The notes below the pieces were generated by a model. The model had not been told where the DNA came from, made no database searches, and was given only the letters and a program-made list of their open reading frames with translations. 44,911 nt of DNA from NCBI GenBank assembly GCA_009784615.1, contig WRBJ01000013.1, forward strand, positions 1-44,911, in the 5' to 3' direction. Of this stretch, positions 24,854-33,438 are shown in pieces. This DNA comes from Defluviitaleaceae bacterium. Lineage in GTDB: Bacteria > Bacillota > Clostridia > Lachnospirales > WRAX01. Both the position numbers and the translations under genes were made by a program. Numbering within the stretch: the first letter of the stretch is position 1; each line of letters starts with the position of its first letter.

Positions 24854-26731
24854 ATGAGCCAAGATAATAGAGGAAGCAGTACATCGCAACGCCCTGCAGT
24901 TGGACCGTCTATAGGTAGGGGTCGGCGTGGACCTGGTGGTATGCCCGGTATGGGACCTGTCGAAAAGGCAAAAGATTTTAAGACGACATTGCGGCATTTG
25001 TTGCGATATTTAAAACCTTTTACGCCTGCTATAATTTTGTCTTTGTCTTTTGCTATAGTAGGCACGGCTTTAAATGTTTTGCCACCGTGGCTGATGGGTG
25101 AGGCGGCGGATGTTATTTTTGTTGGTGCGACGGGGCGTGCCGCTGGCGGTGGTGGTGTTGATTTTGGTCAGATACGCACTATAATAATTGCGCTGGCGGC
25201 GATATATGTTGGGTCGTTTGTATTTTCATTATTGCAGGGTATTATGATGGCAAGCATTTCGCAGAAGGTTAGCTATAATTTGCGCAAGGCATTTTATGCA
25301 AAAATAAACAAAATGCCGCTTAAGTATTTTGACACTAATCCGCACGGTGATGTACTGTCAAGAATGACAAATGATATTGATTTAATGGGCGATAGTTTGG
25401 GGCAGAGCTTAGCGCAGATGATAACAGCGGCAATATCGCTTATTGGTGTTATTACGATGATGATTATATTATCCGTACCAATGACGGCGGTGGCTTTATT
25501 GGTTTTACCTTTATCTTTTGTTATTGTGCGTTTTATTGTTAAACGCACGCAAAGGTATTTTAAGGCACAACAGAAGTTTTTGGGCGCGGTTAATGGGCAG
25601 ATTGAGGAAGTTTTTGCAGGCCACCAGGTTGTTAAGGCTTTTAATAGCGAAAGACGGTCGCTTGTAGCATTTAATCAAGATAATGACAAGCTGTATACCG
25701 CCGCTTGGAAGGCGCAATTTGTTTCTGCTCTTATTTTTCCATTGATGTTTTTTGTGGGTAATGTGGGTTATATTGCGGTGTCTATTTTGGGTGCATATAT
25801 GGCTATAATTGGTGCACTTGCGGTGGGTTCTATATTGTCTTTTGTGCAGTATGCAAGACGCATTTCTGACCCCATTAATATGCTTGCGCAGGTGTCTAAT
25901 GTTCTTCAATCGACAGTTGCCGCCGCTGAGCGTGTTTTTGAATTTATTGATGAAAAAGAAGAAAGCCCAGAGGCGGAAAATCCTGCCGATACAGGCAAAG
26001 TAACTGGTGGGGTTACTTTTGAAAATGTTAATTTTGGTTATAAAGATGACACGCCGATAATACATAATTTCTCTGCGGATATTGCGCAGGGCAAGCGCAT
26101 TGCTATTGTTGGCCCAACTGGTGCTGGCAAGACGACTATCGTTAAGCTGTTGATGCGTTATTATGATTTGCAAGACGGCAGAATATTGATTGATGGTACA
26201 GATATTACCGAGTTTAAACGGGATGATTTGCGGGCTATGATGACTATGGTTTTGCAGGATACTTGGTTATTTAACGGTAGTATTATGGAAAATATACGCT
26301 ATGGGCGTTTGGGTGCGACAGATGATGAAGTTATTGCAGCGGCAAAAGCGGCTTCTGCTCATCATTTTATACAGACCTTGCCAAATGGTTATGAAATGGA
26401 GATTAACGAAGAAGCCAATAATATTTCGCAAGGACAAAAGCAGTTGCTTACTATTGCCCGTGCAATATTGCTTGACCCAAAAATACTTATTTTGGATGAG
26501 GCAACAAGCTCGGTAGATACTAGGACAGAGATACTTATACAAAAAGCTATGGATAAATTGATGGAAGGGCGCACCAGTTTTATTATCGCACACCGTCTAT
26601 CAACCATACGCCACGCTGATTTGATTTTGGTTATGAATAATGGTGATATTATTGAGCAGGGTAGCCACGAGGAATTGCTTGCGAAAGAGGGCTTTTATAG
26701 TGAGCTTTACCACGCACAGTTTGAGAGTTGA
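24854..26731 (+). CDS. ABC exporter half-transporter, catalytic subunit
   Basis: 625 residues. A Gly/Arg-rich cytoplasmic N-terminus (about 15-36, including RGRRGPGGMPGMGP) precedes the six-helix membrane domain. ATPase motifs: Walker A GPTGAGKTT (about 422), signature NISQGQKQL, with Gln in place of the usual Gly, and Walker B ILILDEATSSVD with the catalytic Glu present. It complements the upstream subunit, which has a normal signature but no Glu: together they give one active and one degenerate site. The start follows TTGGAGGAACATAA. A partial copy of its last codons lies at 28670-28707. Confidence 0.92.
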   Translation: MSQDNRGSSTSQRPAVGPSIGRGRRGPGGMPGMGPVEKAKDFKTTLRHLLRYLKPFTPAIILSLSFAIVGTALNVLPPWLMGEAADVIFVGATGRAAGGGGVDFGQIRTIIIALAAIYVGSFVFSLLQGIMMASISQKVSYNLRKAFYAKINKMPLKYFDTNPHGDVLSRMTNDIDLMGDSLGQSLAQMITAAISLIGVITMMIILSVPMTAVALLVLPLSFVIVRFIVKRTQRYFKAQQKFLGAVNGQIEEVFAGHQVVKAFNSERRSLVAFNQDNDKLYTAAWKAQFVSALIFPLMFFVGNVGYIAVSILGAYMAIIGALAVGSILSFVQYARRISDPINMLAQVSNVLQSTVAAAERVFEFIDEKEESPEAENPADTGKVTGGVTFENVNFGYKDDTPIIHNFSADIAQGKRIAIVGPTGAGKTTIVKLLMRYYDLQDGRILIDGTDITEFKRDDLRAMMTMVLQDTWLFNGSIMENIRYGRLGATDDEVIAAAKAASAHHFIQTLPNGYEMEINEEANNISQGQKQLLTIARAILLDPKILILDEATSSVDTRTEILIQKAMDKLMEGRTSFIIAHRLSTIRHADLILVMNNGDIIEQGSHEELLAKEGFYSELYHAQFES

Positions 26732-26745
26732 TTTGAGGTGAAGAT

Positions 26746-28029
26746 ATGATTAGATATATAGACTTGTTTGCTGGCATAGGTGGAATGCGAATTGGTTTTG
26801 AAAATGCACTAAAAGAACTAGGCATTTCGGGAAAAGCGGTTTTTTCATCCGAAGTAAAACCTTATGCAATTGATGCTTATAAAAACTATTTTACAGATGT
26901 GCCATTTGGCGATATAACCAAAATACACGAAAGCTCTATACCTGACTTTGATTTTTTGTTGGCAGGCTTTCCCTGTCAAGCGTTTTCTTCAGCAGGCAGG
27001 CGTTTGGGGTTTGAGGACGCACGAGGAACATTGTTTTTTGACGTTGCAAGAATTTTGAAAGCTAAACGCCCTATTGGTTTTTTATTAGAAAATGTGGAGG
27101 GATTAGTTAACCATGAAAAAGGAAACACATTGCGGCGTATGATTGGCATCTTAGAGGGGTTGGGATACACCGCTTCGTGGGATGTTTTAGATGGAAAAGA
27201 TTTTGGTTTGGCGCAATCTCGAAAACGGATATACATTACAGGAAACCTAAAAGGTATCGATATTAGGATAAATGATTTTATTGCAAAGCACACAAATTTG
27301 GCAAGCATTATTGATTATGGCGTTACACCTAAAAGCACCTTATTTACAGAAAAGCTACTATCGCATTATAGCATTGATGATGTGATAGGTAAAAAGATTA
27401 AGGATAAAAGAGGTGGGGCAAACAATATACACAGTTGGAGTTTTGCATTAAAAGGATACGTATCTGACGAGCAAAAAAAACTACTATCACTGCTTCTAAA
27501 GCAAAGGCGTAATAAGAAATGGGCAGATGTTTATGGTATAGAATGGATGGATGGTATGCCACTGACTTTGGAAATGATTGCGGAGTTTTATAAGGGCAAC
27601 GATTTAAAAAGTATGTTAGATGATTTAGTGGAAAAGGGGTATTTGGTTTTAGAACATCCAAAGAAAAAAGAAGGCAGCAAAAGAGTGTACGACAAAAGCC
27701 TACCGAAAGGCTATAACATCGTAACGGGCAAGCTGTCTTTTGAATATAGTCAGATTTTAAACCCCGATGATATTGCCCCAACCTTGGTAGCAACAGATGT
27801 TTTGCGGCTTGGTGTTCCAGTAAATGGCGGGATACGACCTTTAACGGTTAGAGAGGGTCTTAGGCTTTTTGGGTTTCCTGAGCAGTATGATTTAAATTTT
27901 CTAAGCCCCAACCTTACTTTTGACCTGTTAGGTAATACAGTGTGTATACCTGTTGTATCATATGTTTCAAAATGCATATTGGAAGGAATGTTGAAAAATG
28001 AGTTTGATGTCATTAGAGCAATTGCATAA
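26746..28029 (+). CDS. DNA (cytosine-5-)-methyltransferase of a type II RM system
   Basis: 427 residues. It methylates the C5 position of cytosine within a specific target. The ordered m5C motifs are clear: I DLFAGIGGMRIGFE (5-18), IV AGFPCQAFSSAGRR with the catalytic Cys, VI ENVEGL, VIII AQSRKRIYITG, then a variable target-recognition region of about 180 residues, IX RPLTVREGLRLFGFP and X LLGNTVCIPV. The ATG follows GAGGTGAAGAT, 14 bp after the exporter gene. It overlaps the putative endonuclease gene by 32 bp. The target sequence cannot be read from this. Confidence 0.94.
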   Translation: MIRYIDLFAGIGGMRIGFENALKELGISGKAVFSSEVKPYAIDAYKNYFTDVPFGDITKIHESSIPDFDFLLAGFPCQAFSSAGRRLGFEDARGTLFFDVARILKAKRPIGFLLENVEGLVNHEKGNTLRRMIGILEGLGYTASWDVLDGKDFGLAQSRKRIYITGNLKGIDIRINDFIAKHTNLASIIDYGVTPKSTLFTEKLLSHYSIDDVIGKKIKDKRGGANNIHSWSFALKGYVSDEQKKLLSLLLKQRRNKKWADVYGIEWMDGMPLTLEMIAEFYKGNDLKSMLDDLVEKGYLVLEHPKKKEGSKRVYDKSLPKGYNIVTGKLSFEYSQILNPDDIAPTLVATDVLRLGVPVNGGIRPLTVREGLRLFGFPEQYDLNFLSPNLTFDLLGNTVCIPVVSYVSKCILEGMLKNEFDVIRAIA

Positions 28030-28648
28030 AAAAGCTATTGAGAGTATAAAAGGTGAAAAGGGCGTTATAACAATAAACATTGGCGGCATACCTAAAACAA
28101 GTAAATCTAACAGTATTATAGGTAACTGTGTGCAGGAATGGATACCACAATGGTTGGAAGATAACGGGTTAAAACTAGAACCAAATACTCACACACAATC
28201 CTTTCCCGATTTTACAGCAGACATAGGCGGTAAAAAGTACGATATGGAGGTTAAATGTTGGAATTATAACAATTCTCCAGCCTTTGATATTTCAAATTTT
28301 GATGGATTTTATCGTGAAATATACATAAACCCTGCAAAATTGTATGCTAAATATCTAATATTTGCCTACAAGCCAACAACACACGGTTTTATCATAGAAA
28401 ATATTTACTTGAAAAACCTTTGGGAAATAACAGGCAAAAGTGTAAAATATCCTATTGGGCTACAAGTAAAACAAGGCAGACCATTTGCAATACGTCCCGT
28501 GCCTTTTCATAAATTCCCCGAAAAAGCATTTGAAGATGTAAAAGGTTTTATATGCGCAATTGCTGAAACAAGAAAAGAATTTCCGCTTGACGGTGCAATA
28601 GATGCAGAATTATGGCTTAAAACCGTTTCTAGGATAATATTAGAATAA
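27998..28648 (+). CDS. Putative type II restriction endonuclease (PD-(D/E)xK)
   Basis: 216 residues. A PD-(D/E)xK nuclease core is visible: FPDFTAD (69-75, Asp71) and YDMEVKCW (81-88, Glu84 and Lys86). Position directly after, and overlapping by 32 bp, a cytosine-5 methyltransferase makes it the cognate restriction enzyme. The overall look recalls the NgoBV/NlaIV type of endonuclease, but I hold that assignment loosely. ATG at 27998 follows GGAAGGAATGTTGAAAA. The overlap suggests the endonuclease is made only if the methyltransferase is translated. Confidence 0.78.
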   Translation: MSLMSLEQLHKKAIESIKGEKGVITINIGGIPKTSKSNSIIGNCVQEWIPQWLEDNGLKLEPNTHTQSFPDFTADIGGKKYDMEVKCWNYNNSPAFDISNFDGFYREIYINPAKLYAKYLIFAYKPTTHGFIIENIYLKNLWEITGKSVKYPIGLQVKQGRPFAIRPVPFHKFPEKAFEDVKGFICAIAETRKEFPLDGAIDAELWLKTVSRIILE

Positions 28649-28669
28649 ATATAGTTGCAGTAAAAAAGG

Positions 28670-28707
28670 TTTATAGCGAGCTTTGCTATCTACAGTTTGA
28701 GAGTTAA
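28670..28707 (+). pseudogene. Remnant of the 3' end of the upstream ABC exporter gene
   Basis: This 38-bp stretch resembles 26694-26731, the last codons of the ABC gene: it shares TTTATAG, GAGCTTT and ACAGTTTGAGAGTT in register. In frame it reads YSELCYLQFES-stop against YSELYHAQFES-stop. The RM pair lies exactly between the two copies, so it marks the far edge of the inserted cassette or a target duplication. Confidence 0.65.
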
Positions 28708-28721
28708 GAGGAATGGCATAT

Positions 28722-29234
28722 ATGGATTTGATAAAACGCATTACTTTTGGTGAAATTTTTGCCGATGATGAGAAACAGCAAAAATCGGCTAGGGTTGTGC
28801 TGATGGATGATAATAATTTGGTAGCTGTTTTATATTTAGGTGCTCTTGATTTTTACACATTGCCCGGCGGTGGTGTTGATGATTGGGAAAGTTATGAGCA
28901 AGGGGCAATAAGGGAAGTGCGCGAAGAAACTGGCTGTAACTGCGAAATTGTTAACACACTTGGTAGGATTGACGAAAACAGCAAGACGCTTGGCTGGAAC
29001 GGGGTCAATATTTGTTTTATTGCAAAAGTTAAAGGTGAAAAGGGCGTTTGCGATATGACGCAAGAAGAGATTGATGATAAGACACAATTGCATTGGTATA
29101 GTTTGGATGAAGCATTAGAGATAATAGCAAACCAACAAGCAAACCCGACAGATGAAAGAGAAGCGGGGATTTTGAAGATAATTCAACAAAGAAATATTGT
29201 GATATTAAATTGTGCTAAAGAAATATTGGGGTGA
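28722..29234 (+). CDS. NUDIX hydrolase
   Basis: 170 residues. NUDIX enzymes hydrolyse nucleoside diphosphates linked to another group. A full NUDIX box is present at 50-72 (G-x5-E-x7-REVREETGC). ATG at 28722 is preferred to ATG 28713 because AAGAGGA ends just before 28713 and lies 9 nt before 28722. The C-terminal half after the box carries LHWYSLDEALEII, typical of the fold. It overlaps nothing and is 4 bp before comM. The substrate cannot be predicted. Confidence 0.88.
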   Translation: MDLIKRITFGEIFADDEKQQKSARVVLMDDNNLVAVLYLGALDFYTLPGGGVDDWESYEQGAIREVREETGCNCEIVNTLGRIDENSKTLGWNGVNICFIAKVKGEKGVCDMTQEEIDDKTQLHWYSLDEALEIIANQQANPTDEREAGILKIIQQRNIVILNCAKEILG

Positions 29235-29238
29235 ATTT

Positions 29239-30762
29239 ATGGTTGCAAAGATTATATCCGGAGCGGTTAATGGGGTTGAGGGGGTTGCTATAACCGTTGA
29301 GGTGGATATGGTTGGCGGTATGCCAAGCATTGATATTGTGGGGTTGCCCGATAGTGCCGTTAAAGAGAGTAAGGAGCGGGTGCGTACTGCGCTTCGCAAT
29401 TCTCGTGCTATGATGCCACCTAAGCGGTTTACGGTTAATCTTGCTCCTGCTGATATACGCAAGGAAGGGCCTGCTTATGATTTGCCCATTGCGCTTGGGG
29501 TTTTGGTTTGTATGGGAGCGGTTGCGGCTAGTGATGTAGAGGGTATTTTTGTTGCGGGCGAGCTTAGTTTGGATGGAGATTTGCGCCCTATCGACGGGGT
29601 TTTGCCTATGGTATATTCTGCTGTGCAAAGCGGTATAACAACCTGTATTGTTCCACCCGATAATGCTAGGGAAGCGGCGTTGGTGGAGGGCGTTAAAATT
29701 ATTGCGCCTGAAAATTTATTGCAGTTGACGAAGCATTTTCAAGGTGAGCCTGTTGCGGAATATGAGGTTAAATTTGATGAGGTTAAGACAGAAGAAATTG
29801 ATGATATATTAGATTTTGCAGATGTGCGCGGGCAGGAGAGTGTCAAACGTGCGCTTAAAATTTCTGCGGCGGGCGGGCATAACATTTTATTGATAGGCCC
29901 GCCTGGTAGCGGTAAGACTATGCTTGCAAGACGTTTGCCTGGTATTTTGGGCGGACTTAGCTTTTCACAGAGCTTGGATGTTACGAAAATATATTCTGTG
30001 GCTGGTTTGATACAGAATAAGGGCAATTTAATTGATATGCGCCCGTTTCGTAGTCCTCATCATACCATTTCGTATTCGGCTTTGGTTGGCGGCGGGCGTA
30101 TTCCACGACCCGGCGAGGTTTCTTTGGCGCATAATGGGGTGTTGTTTTTGGACGAGCTTCCAGAGTTTGCTCGTAATGTGCTGGAGGCTTTGCGACAACC
30201 TATGGAGGATGCGGTTGTTACCATATCACGGGCTAATTCTACTATTACATATCCTTGCAATTTTATGTTGGTGGCTAGTATGAACCCTTGCCCTTGCGGA
30301 TATTTTGGCGAAGGGGAAAAATGCAGTTGTACAGAGCGGATGGTTACGAAGTATTTGGATAAAATTTCTGGTCCCTTGCTTGATAGAATTGATATTCACG
30401 TTGAGGCAGCACGGGTTAATTATGAGGATTTTGAAGGTGCTAGGGGTGAAAGTTCTGCTGAAATAAAGCGTGCCGTGGAAGCTGCGCAACAGGTACAGCG
30501 TGAGCGTTATAAGAATGAAAAGATTACAGCAAATGCACAATTGTCGGGTGGGTTGATTGATAAATATTGCCCGTTAGATGATGATAGTAGGGCTTTGGTA
30601 AAGCGGGTTTATGATGTTATGGGTTTGTCGGCTAGGGGATACCATAAAATATTGAAGCTGGCTAGGACTATTGCGGATTTGGAAGGTTGTGAGGATATAA
30701 GCGCAGGGCATATTGCAGAAGCCGTGCAGTATCGTACGCTTGATAGGAAGTATTGGAGCTAG
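29239..30762 (+). CDS. comM: ComM/YifB-family AAA+ ATPase (Mg-chelatase-like)
   Basis: 507 residues, normal family length. ComM is a hexameric helicase that aids branch migration during natural transformation; YifB members are widespread even in species not known to be competent. N-terminal ChlI-like domain (MVAKIISGAVNGVEG start, IDIVGLPDSAVKES), Walker A GPPGSGKTM (about 220), Walker B VLFLDELPEF, a Cys-rich NPCPCGYFG segment, and a C-terminal Mg-chelatase domain (LSARGYHKILKLARTIADL). ATG at 29239 is used because the protein then starts with the family N-terminus. It runs straight into the next gene. Confidence 0.93.
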   Translation: MVAKIISGAVNGVEGVAITVEVDMVGGMPSIDIVGLPDSAVKESKERVRTALRNSRAMMPPKRFTVNLAPADIRKEGPAYDLPIALGVLVCMGAVAASDVEGIFVAGELSLDGDLRPIDGVLPMVYSAVQSGITTCIVPPDNAREAALVEGVKIIAPENLLQLTKHFQGEPVAEYEVKFDEVKTEEIDDILDFADVRGQESVKRALKISAAGGHNILLIGPPGSGKTMLARRLPGILGGLSFSQSLDVTKIYSVAGLIQNKGNLIDMRPFRSPHHTISYSALVGGGRIPRPGEVSLAHNGVLFLDELPEFARNVLEALRQPMEDAVVTISRANSTITYPCNFMLVASMNPCPCGYFGEGEKCSCTERMVTKYLDKISGPLLDRIDIHVEAARVNYEDFEGARGESSAEIKRAVEAAQQVQRERYKNEKITANAQLSGGLIDKYCPLDDDSRALVKRVYDVMGLSARGYHKILKLARTIADLEGCEDISAGHIAEAVQYRTLDRKYWS

Positions 30763-30772
30763 GGGTGGTTTT

Positions 30773-31684
30773 GTGGGTTTTGAGTTGTTGACAGAGCAGG
30801 CGGCTATGATAACGGAAAAGTTTGGGCAGGATTTTTGTGATGATATGCGTGTTTTTTTGCCTAGATATTGTGAACTTTGGGGTGTTGATATTGTTGAGAT
30901 TATGCCTAATTTATCTATAAATTGTATTTTTAAAGGTGTTTCGGATTTGTATGGTGATGTGGTTTTAAAGATGTATCGTCGGGAGTTAAGAGGGGTTGCG
31001 ACAGAAGCCGTTGTATTGTCTGAATATGACGGATATAGGTTTTGCAGGCTTTTAAATAGTGATGTGCTAAATGGTGTTTTGCTATTAGAATATATAAGCC
31101 CTGCGACGTTGTTGAAAGACGAGCCTTCATTGACAAATAGATTAGATGCATTTTTGTCGCTTTACAAAGGGTTACATAGGAAGCCTAAAAATCCGCAAAT
31201 GTTTCCTACATATATGCATTGGGTGCATAAGGCAATGCGGCGTTTGCATAGGCGGGATGATTATAGGGATGTTTATAGCTATATGCTGGAGGCAAGCGAT
31301 ATTTGTACGGAGCTTTTTTCGAGATATAATGAAATGTTTTTGTTGCATGGTGATTTTCATTTTGAAAATATATTGTTGGGGGCTAATGGGGAATATAGAA
31401 TAATTGACCCTAAAGGCGTTTTGGGACACCCGTTGTTTGATTTGCCGCGTTATTTGTTAAATGAATATAGGTTTGTACGTGCGGCGACGCTTGATATGGA
31501 TGAACGCCTTAAAATGATGGGTGGCATAATTGAGTATTTTGAAAAGGCTCTTGGGATACCTCAAATTGACATTAGAAAGAGCTTTTTTATTGAAACTGTT
31601 TTGGCTAATAGCTGGATGGTAGAAGATGGTAGAGAGCCGAAAATTGATAATATTATTTTTGCTAAAAGGATTATGGAAATATGA
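30773..31684 (+). CDS. Aminoglycoside/hydroxyurea-kinase-like phosphotransferase
   Basis: 303 residues. The kinase-like core is visible: HGDFHFENILL (about 193-203, catalytic loop with Asp and Asn) and IDPKG (about 210-214, metal-binding Asp), followed by HPLFDLPRYLL. This pattern fits the APH(6)-type aminoglycoside/hydroxyurea phosphotransferase family, but a role in resistance is not shown; the natural substrate may be a metabolite. The GTG start at 30773 follows AGGGGTGGTTTT. It overlaps the acetyltransferase gene by ATGA. Confidence 0.78.
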   Translation: MGFELLTEQAAMITEKFGQDFCDDMRVFLPRYCELWGVDIVEIMPNLSINCIFKGVSDLYGDVVLKMYRRELRGVATEAVVLSEYDGYRFCRLLNSDVLNGVLLLEYISPATLLKDEPSLTNRLDAFLSLYKGLHRKPKNPQMFPTYMHWVHKAMRRLHRRDDYRDVYSYMLEASDICTELFSRYNEMFLLHGDFHFENILLGANGEYRIIDPKGVLGHPLFDLPRYLLNEYRFVRAATLDMDERLKMMGGIIEYFEKALGIPQIDIRKSFFIETVLANSWMVEDGREPKIDNIIFAKRIMEI

Positions 31685-32130
31685 ATATAAGAGAATTTGA
31701 GATAAGTGATATTAATGATTGTATCAATGATTTTATGCAGACGTTTAACAACGAGCCTTGGAATGAAAAGTGGAGTTTTGAGCGGGCTGACGAGTATATT
31801 AATGATGTATTTAATAGCCCGAAAGTTGTTGGGTTTGTGTTGTGCGAAGATGATAAAAATGTAGCGTATGCTTTGTGCTTTAAGCGGTATTGGTGGAATA
31901 GCGACGACCGTTATAAGTTGCTTTTGGAGCTGTTTTTTATTAAGCCTGATTATCAGCGCAAGGGTTATGGCGGGGTTTTGCTTGAGCATATCGAGGATTA
32001 CGCAAAGGAAAATGGGATAAGGGGTATTATGCTATATACCCAAAAGAATAAGCCTTGTTTTGACTTTTACGCAAAGAATGGTTATGTTGTTATGGATAAT
32101 GTGCCTAACGTTTTTAAGGCATTGAATTAG
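31681..32130 (+). CDS. GNAT-family N-acetyltransferase
   Basis: 149 residues. GNAT enzymes move an acetyl group from acetyl-CoA to an amine. The acetyl-CoA binding motif is PDYQRKGYGGVLLEHIEDYA (about 97-116), followed by the YxxNGY ending (DFYAKNGYVVMD). It overlaps the previous gene by four bases, so translation is probably coupled; two small-molecule modifying enzymes in one transcript could act on the same compound. The substrate is unknown. Confidence 0.86.
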   Translation: MNIREFEISDINDCINDFMQTFNNEPWNEKWSFERADEYINDVFNSPKVVGFVLCEDDKNVAYALCFKRYWWNSDDRYKLLLELFFIKPDYQRKGYGGVLLEHIEDYAKENGIRGIMLYTQKNKPCFDFYAKNGYVVMDNVPNVFKALN

Positions 32131-32147
32131 GAATGAGGAATTAGGAA

Positions 32148-33053
32148 TTGAAGGTAGTTAGAAAATTGCAAAGTGTCGAGGATATGAAAGCGGCATTGCC
32201 TTCTGGCGATATGAAAAGTGCGGATATTGCCGATATTATTTGTGGGCGGGATGATAGGTTTTTGCTAATTGTTGGACCTTGCTCTGCACACGATACCAAG
32301 GCTGTTTTGGAATATGCGGCTAGGTTGGCAAGGTTGGCGGATGATGTTGCAGATAAAATTGTTGTGGCGGCTAGGGTTTACACCGCCAAACCACGCAGTG
32401 CTACGCTTGGGTATATGGGGCTTGTTCACGAGGTGGACGGGCTTTTTAAAGCTCGTAAACTGCATTTGGATGTGTCGCAGATTGGGCTTGCCACTGCGGA
32501 TGAGTTGCTTTATCCTTCTTTGCTACCTTATTTTGATGATGTTGTTAGTTATTTTAGCATTGGGGCTAGGTCAGTTGAAAATCAAGAGCATAAGTTGGTA
32601 GCAAGCGGGGTTGATGTGCCTGTGGGGATTAAAAACCCATTGTCAGGATGTTTAGATACCTTGCGGGCGGCGGTTGCGGCTGTAAAGGCTTCGCACGATT
32701 TTATTTTTAGGGACGGTTTTGTAAGGACGGCGGGTAATGCTTTTGCACACGGTGTTTTGCGGGGTGGTATTGCCCCCAATTACAAACAGGCACAGTTTTT
32801 GGATATACCTTTGATTATTGATACAAACCACGGAAACAGCGGTAAAAACCATTTGGCGCAAATTGATGTTGCTATGGACGTTATGGGGTTGCGCAAGGAT
32901 AATATGCAGATTAAGGGCTTGATGATTGAGAGCTTTATTGAAGGCGGGGCGCAGGATGTGGATGGTGGAATTTTTGGCAAATCCATCACCGACCCTTGTT
33001 TGTCTTGGGATGATACGAGGGAATTGGTTTTGAGGATTGCGGATATGTTGTAG
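32148..33053 (+). CDS. aroF: 3-deoxy-7-phosphoheptulonate synthase (DAHP synthase)
   Basis: 301 residues, shorter than the roughly 340 of typical type I enzymes. It joins PEP and erythrose 4-phosphate, the first step of aromatic amino acid synthesis. Motifs: IVGPCSAHD (38-46), ARVYTAKPR (about 74-82) and GYMGLVHEVDG. The start is TTG at 32148; the upstream DNA is a repetitive GGAATTAGGAATGAGG-like run that also supplies a purine-rich ribosome binding site. A perfect parS palindrome begins 4 bp after the stop codon. No other aro gene is nearby. Confidence 0.9.
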   Translation: MKVVRKLQSVEDMKAALPSGDMKSADIADIICGRDDRFLLIVGPCSAHDTKAVLEYAARLARLADDVADKIVVAARVYTAKPRSATLGYMGLVHEVDGLFKARKLHLDVSQIGLATADELLYPSLLPYFDDVVSYFSIGARSVENQEHKLVASGVDVPVGIKNPLSGCLDTLRAAVAAVKASHDFIFRDGFVRTAGNAFAHGVLRGGIAPNYKQAQFLDIPLIIDTNHGNSGKNHLAQIDVAMDVMGLRKDNMQIKGLMIESFIEGGAQDVDGGIFGKSITDPCLSWDDTRELVLRIADML

Positions 33054-33056
33054 CGA

Positions 33057-33072
33057 TGTTCCACGTGGAACA
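33057..33072. other. parS chromosome-partition site after DAHP synthase gene
   Basis: TGTTCCACGTGGAACA, perfectly palindromic and identical to the site at 14646-14661. It is intergenic, 4 bp after the stop codon. Two copies 18.4 kb apart support an origin-proximal ParB-binding region. Confidence 0.93.
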
Positions 33073-33097
33073 TTGTAGATGTCGTCGACGCATCTTG

Positions 33098-33195
33098 ACT
33101 GGATTGCTTCGGGCTTGTTATGTATTGCCTTATGCATTTGGTAGCCCTCGCAATGACGGCATCCTTGCCTGCTTCGTCATTGCGAGGGATGTTTT
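33098..33195 (+). repeat. Intergenic repeat with CGCAATGACG hairpin, copy 2
   Basis: The first 60 bp match the repeat at 18478-18540. Here it continues into a perfect 14-bp inverted repeat, CCCTCGCAATGACG (33145-33158) and CGTCATTGCGAGGG (33175-33188), followed by ATGTTTTTG. It may serve as a terminator for the DAHP synthase gene. The stretch 33196-33241 holds nothing recognisable. Confidence 0.7.
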
Positions 33196-33241
33196 TGCGA
33201 TAAGGTTCGCTCGGCTTTGACAAGATTATACAAAATAATCC

Positions 33242-33270
33242 TTGACATTTCCCGAGCAATATTGTATAAT
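33242..33270 (+). promoter_or_regulatory. Perfect sigma-A promoter facing the AbrB-like gene
   Basis: TTGACA (33242-33247), a 17-bp spacer and TATAAT (33265-33270), all consensus. The next plus-strand gene starts 209 bp later, so the transcript would have a long leader that runs antisense through the short RNA unit at 33327-33402. Confidence 0.8.
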
Positions 33271-33326
33271 ACTTTTATTCTTTTTCTTTCCTTCATTGGT
33301 TTTATTCCTTTGAGGAAGAAGGGCTT

Positions 33327-33402
33327 AAAAAAAGACGCTTGTCGAGGTGTCCAACCCCAACAAGGTATCCACCTGACAAGCGCATTTCAGCCCTAAGACC
33401 TA
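33327..33402 (-). ncRNA. Short RNA unit, copy 2 (minus strand)
   Basis: Read on the minus strand: promoter at 33438-33409, predicted start near 33402, conserved linker TTAGGGCTGA, then a hairpin with arms GCTTGTC (33381-33375) and GACAAGC (33343-33337) and inner arms AGGTG/CACCT, then GTCTTTTTTT. This is a good intrinsic terminator. The predicted RNA is about 76 nt. The outer arms and loop match copy 1 while the inner stem is changed yet still paired, which supports a selected RNA structure. No ORF is seen in it. Confidence 0.6.
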
Positions 33403-33438
33403 AGTGTAAGATTATCACACTTCAGGTCTATTTGTCAA
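33396..33438 (-). promoter_or_regulatory. Promoter with overlapping palindrome, RNA unit copy 2
   Basis: On the minus strand TTGACA (33438-33433) is followed after 18 bp by TAATCT (33414-33409), or after 16 bp by GATAAT (33416-33411). The inverted repeat AGACCTAAGTGT (33396-33407) with ACACTTCAGGTCT (33417-33429) covers the spacer and -10, as in copy 1. Confidence 0.55.

Noticed and set aside
30773-32130. A resistance island made of the kinase-like and GNAT genes
   Set aside because: No mobile-element marks flank them, and both families have many housekeeping members.
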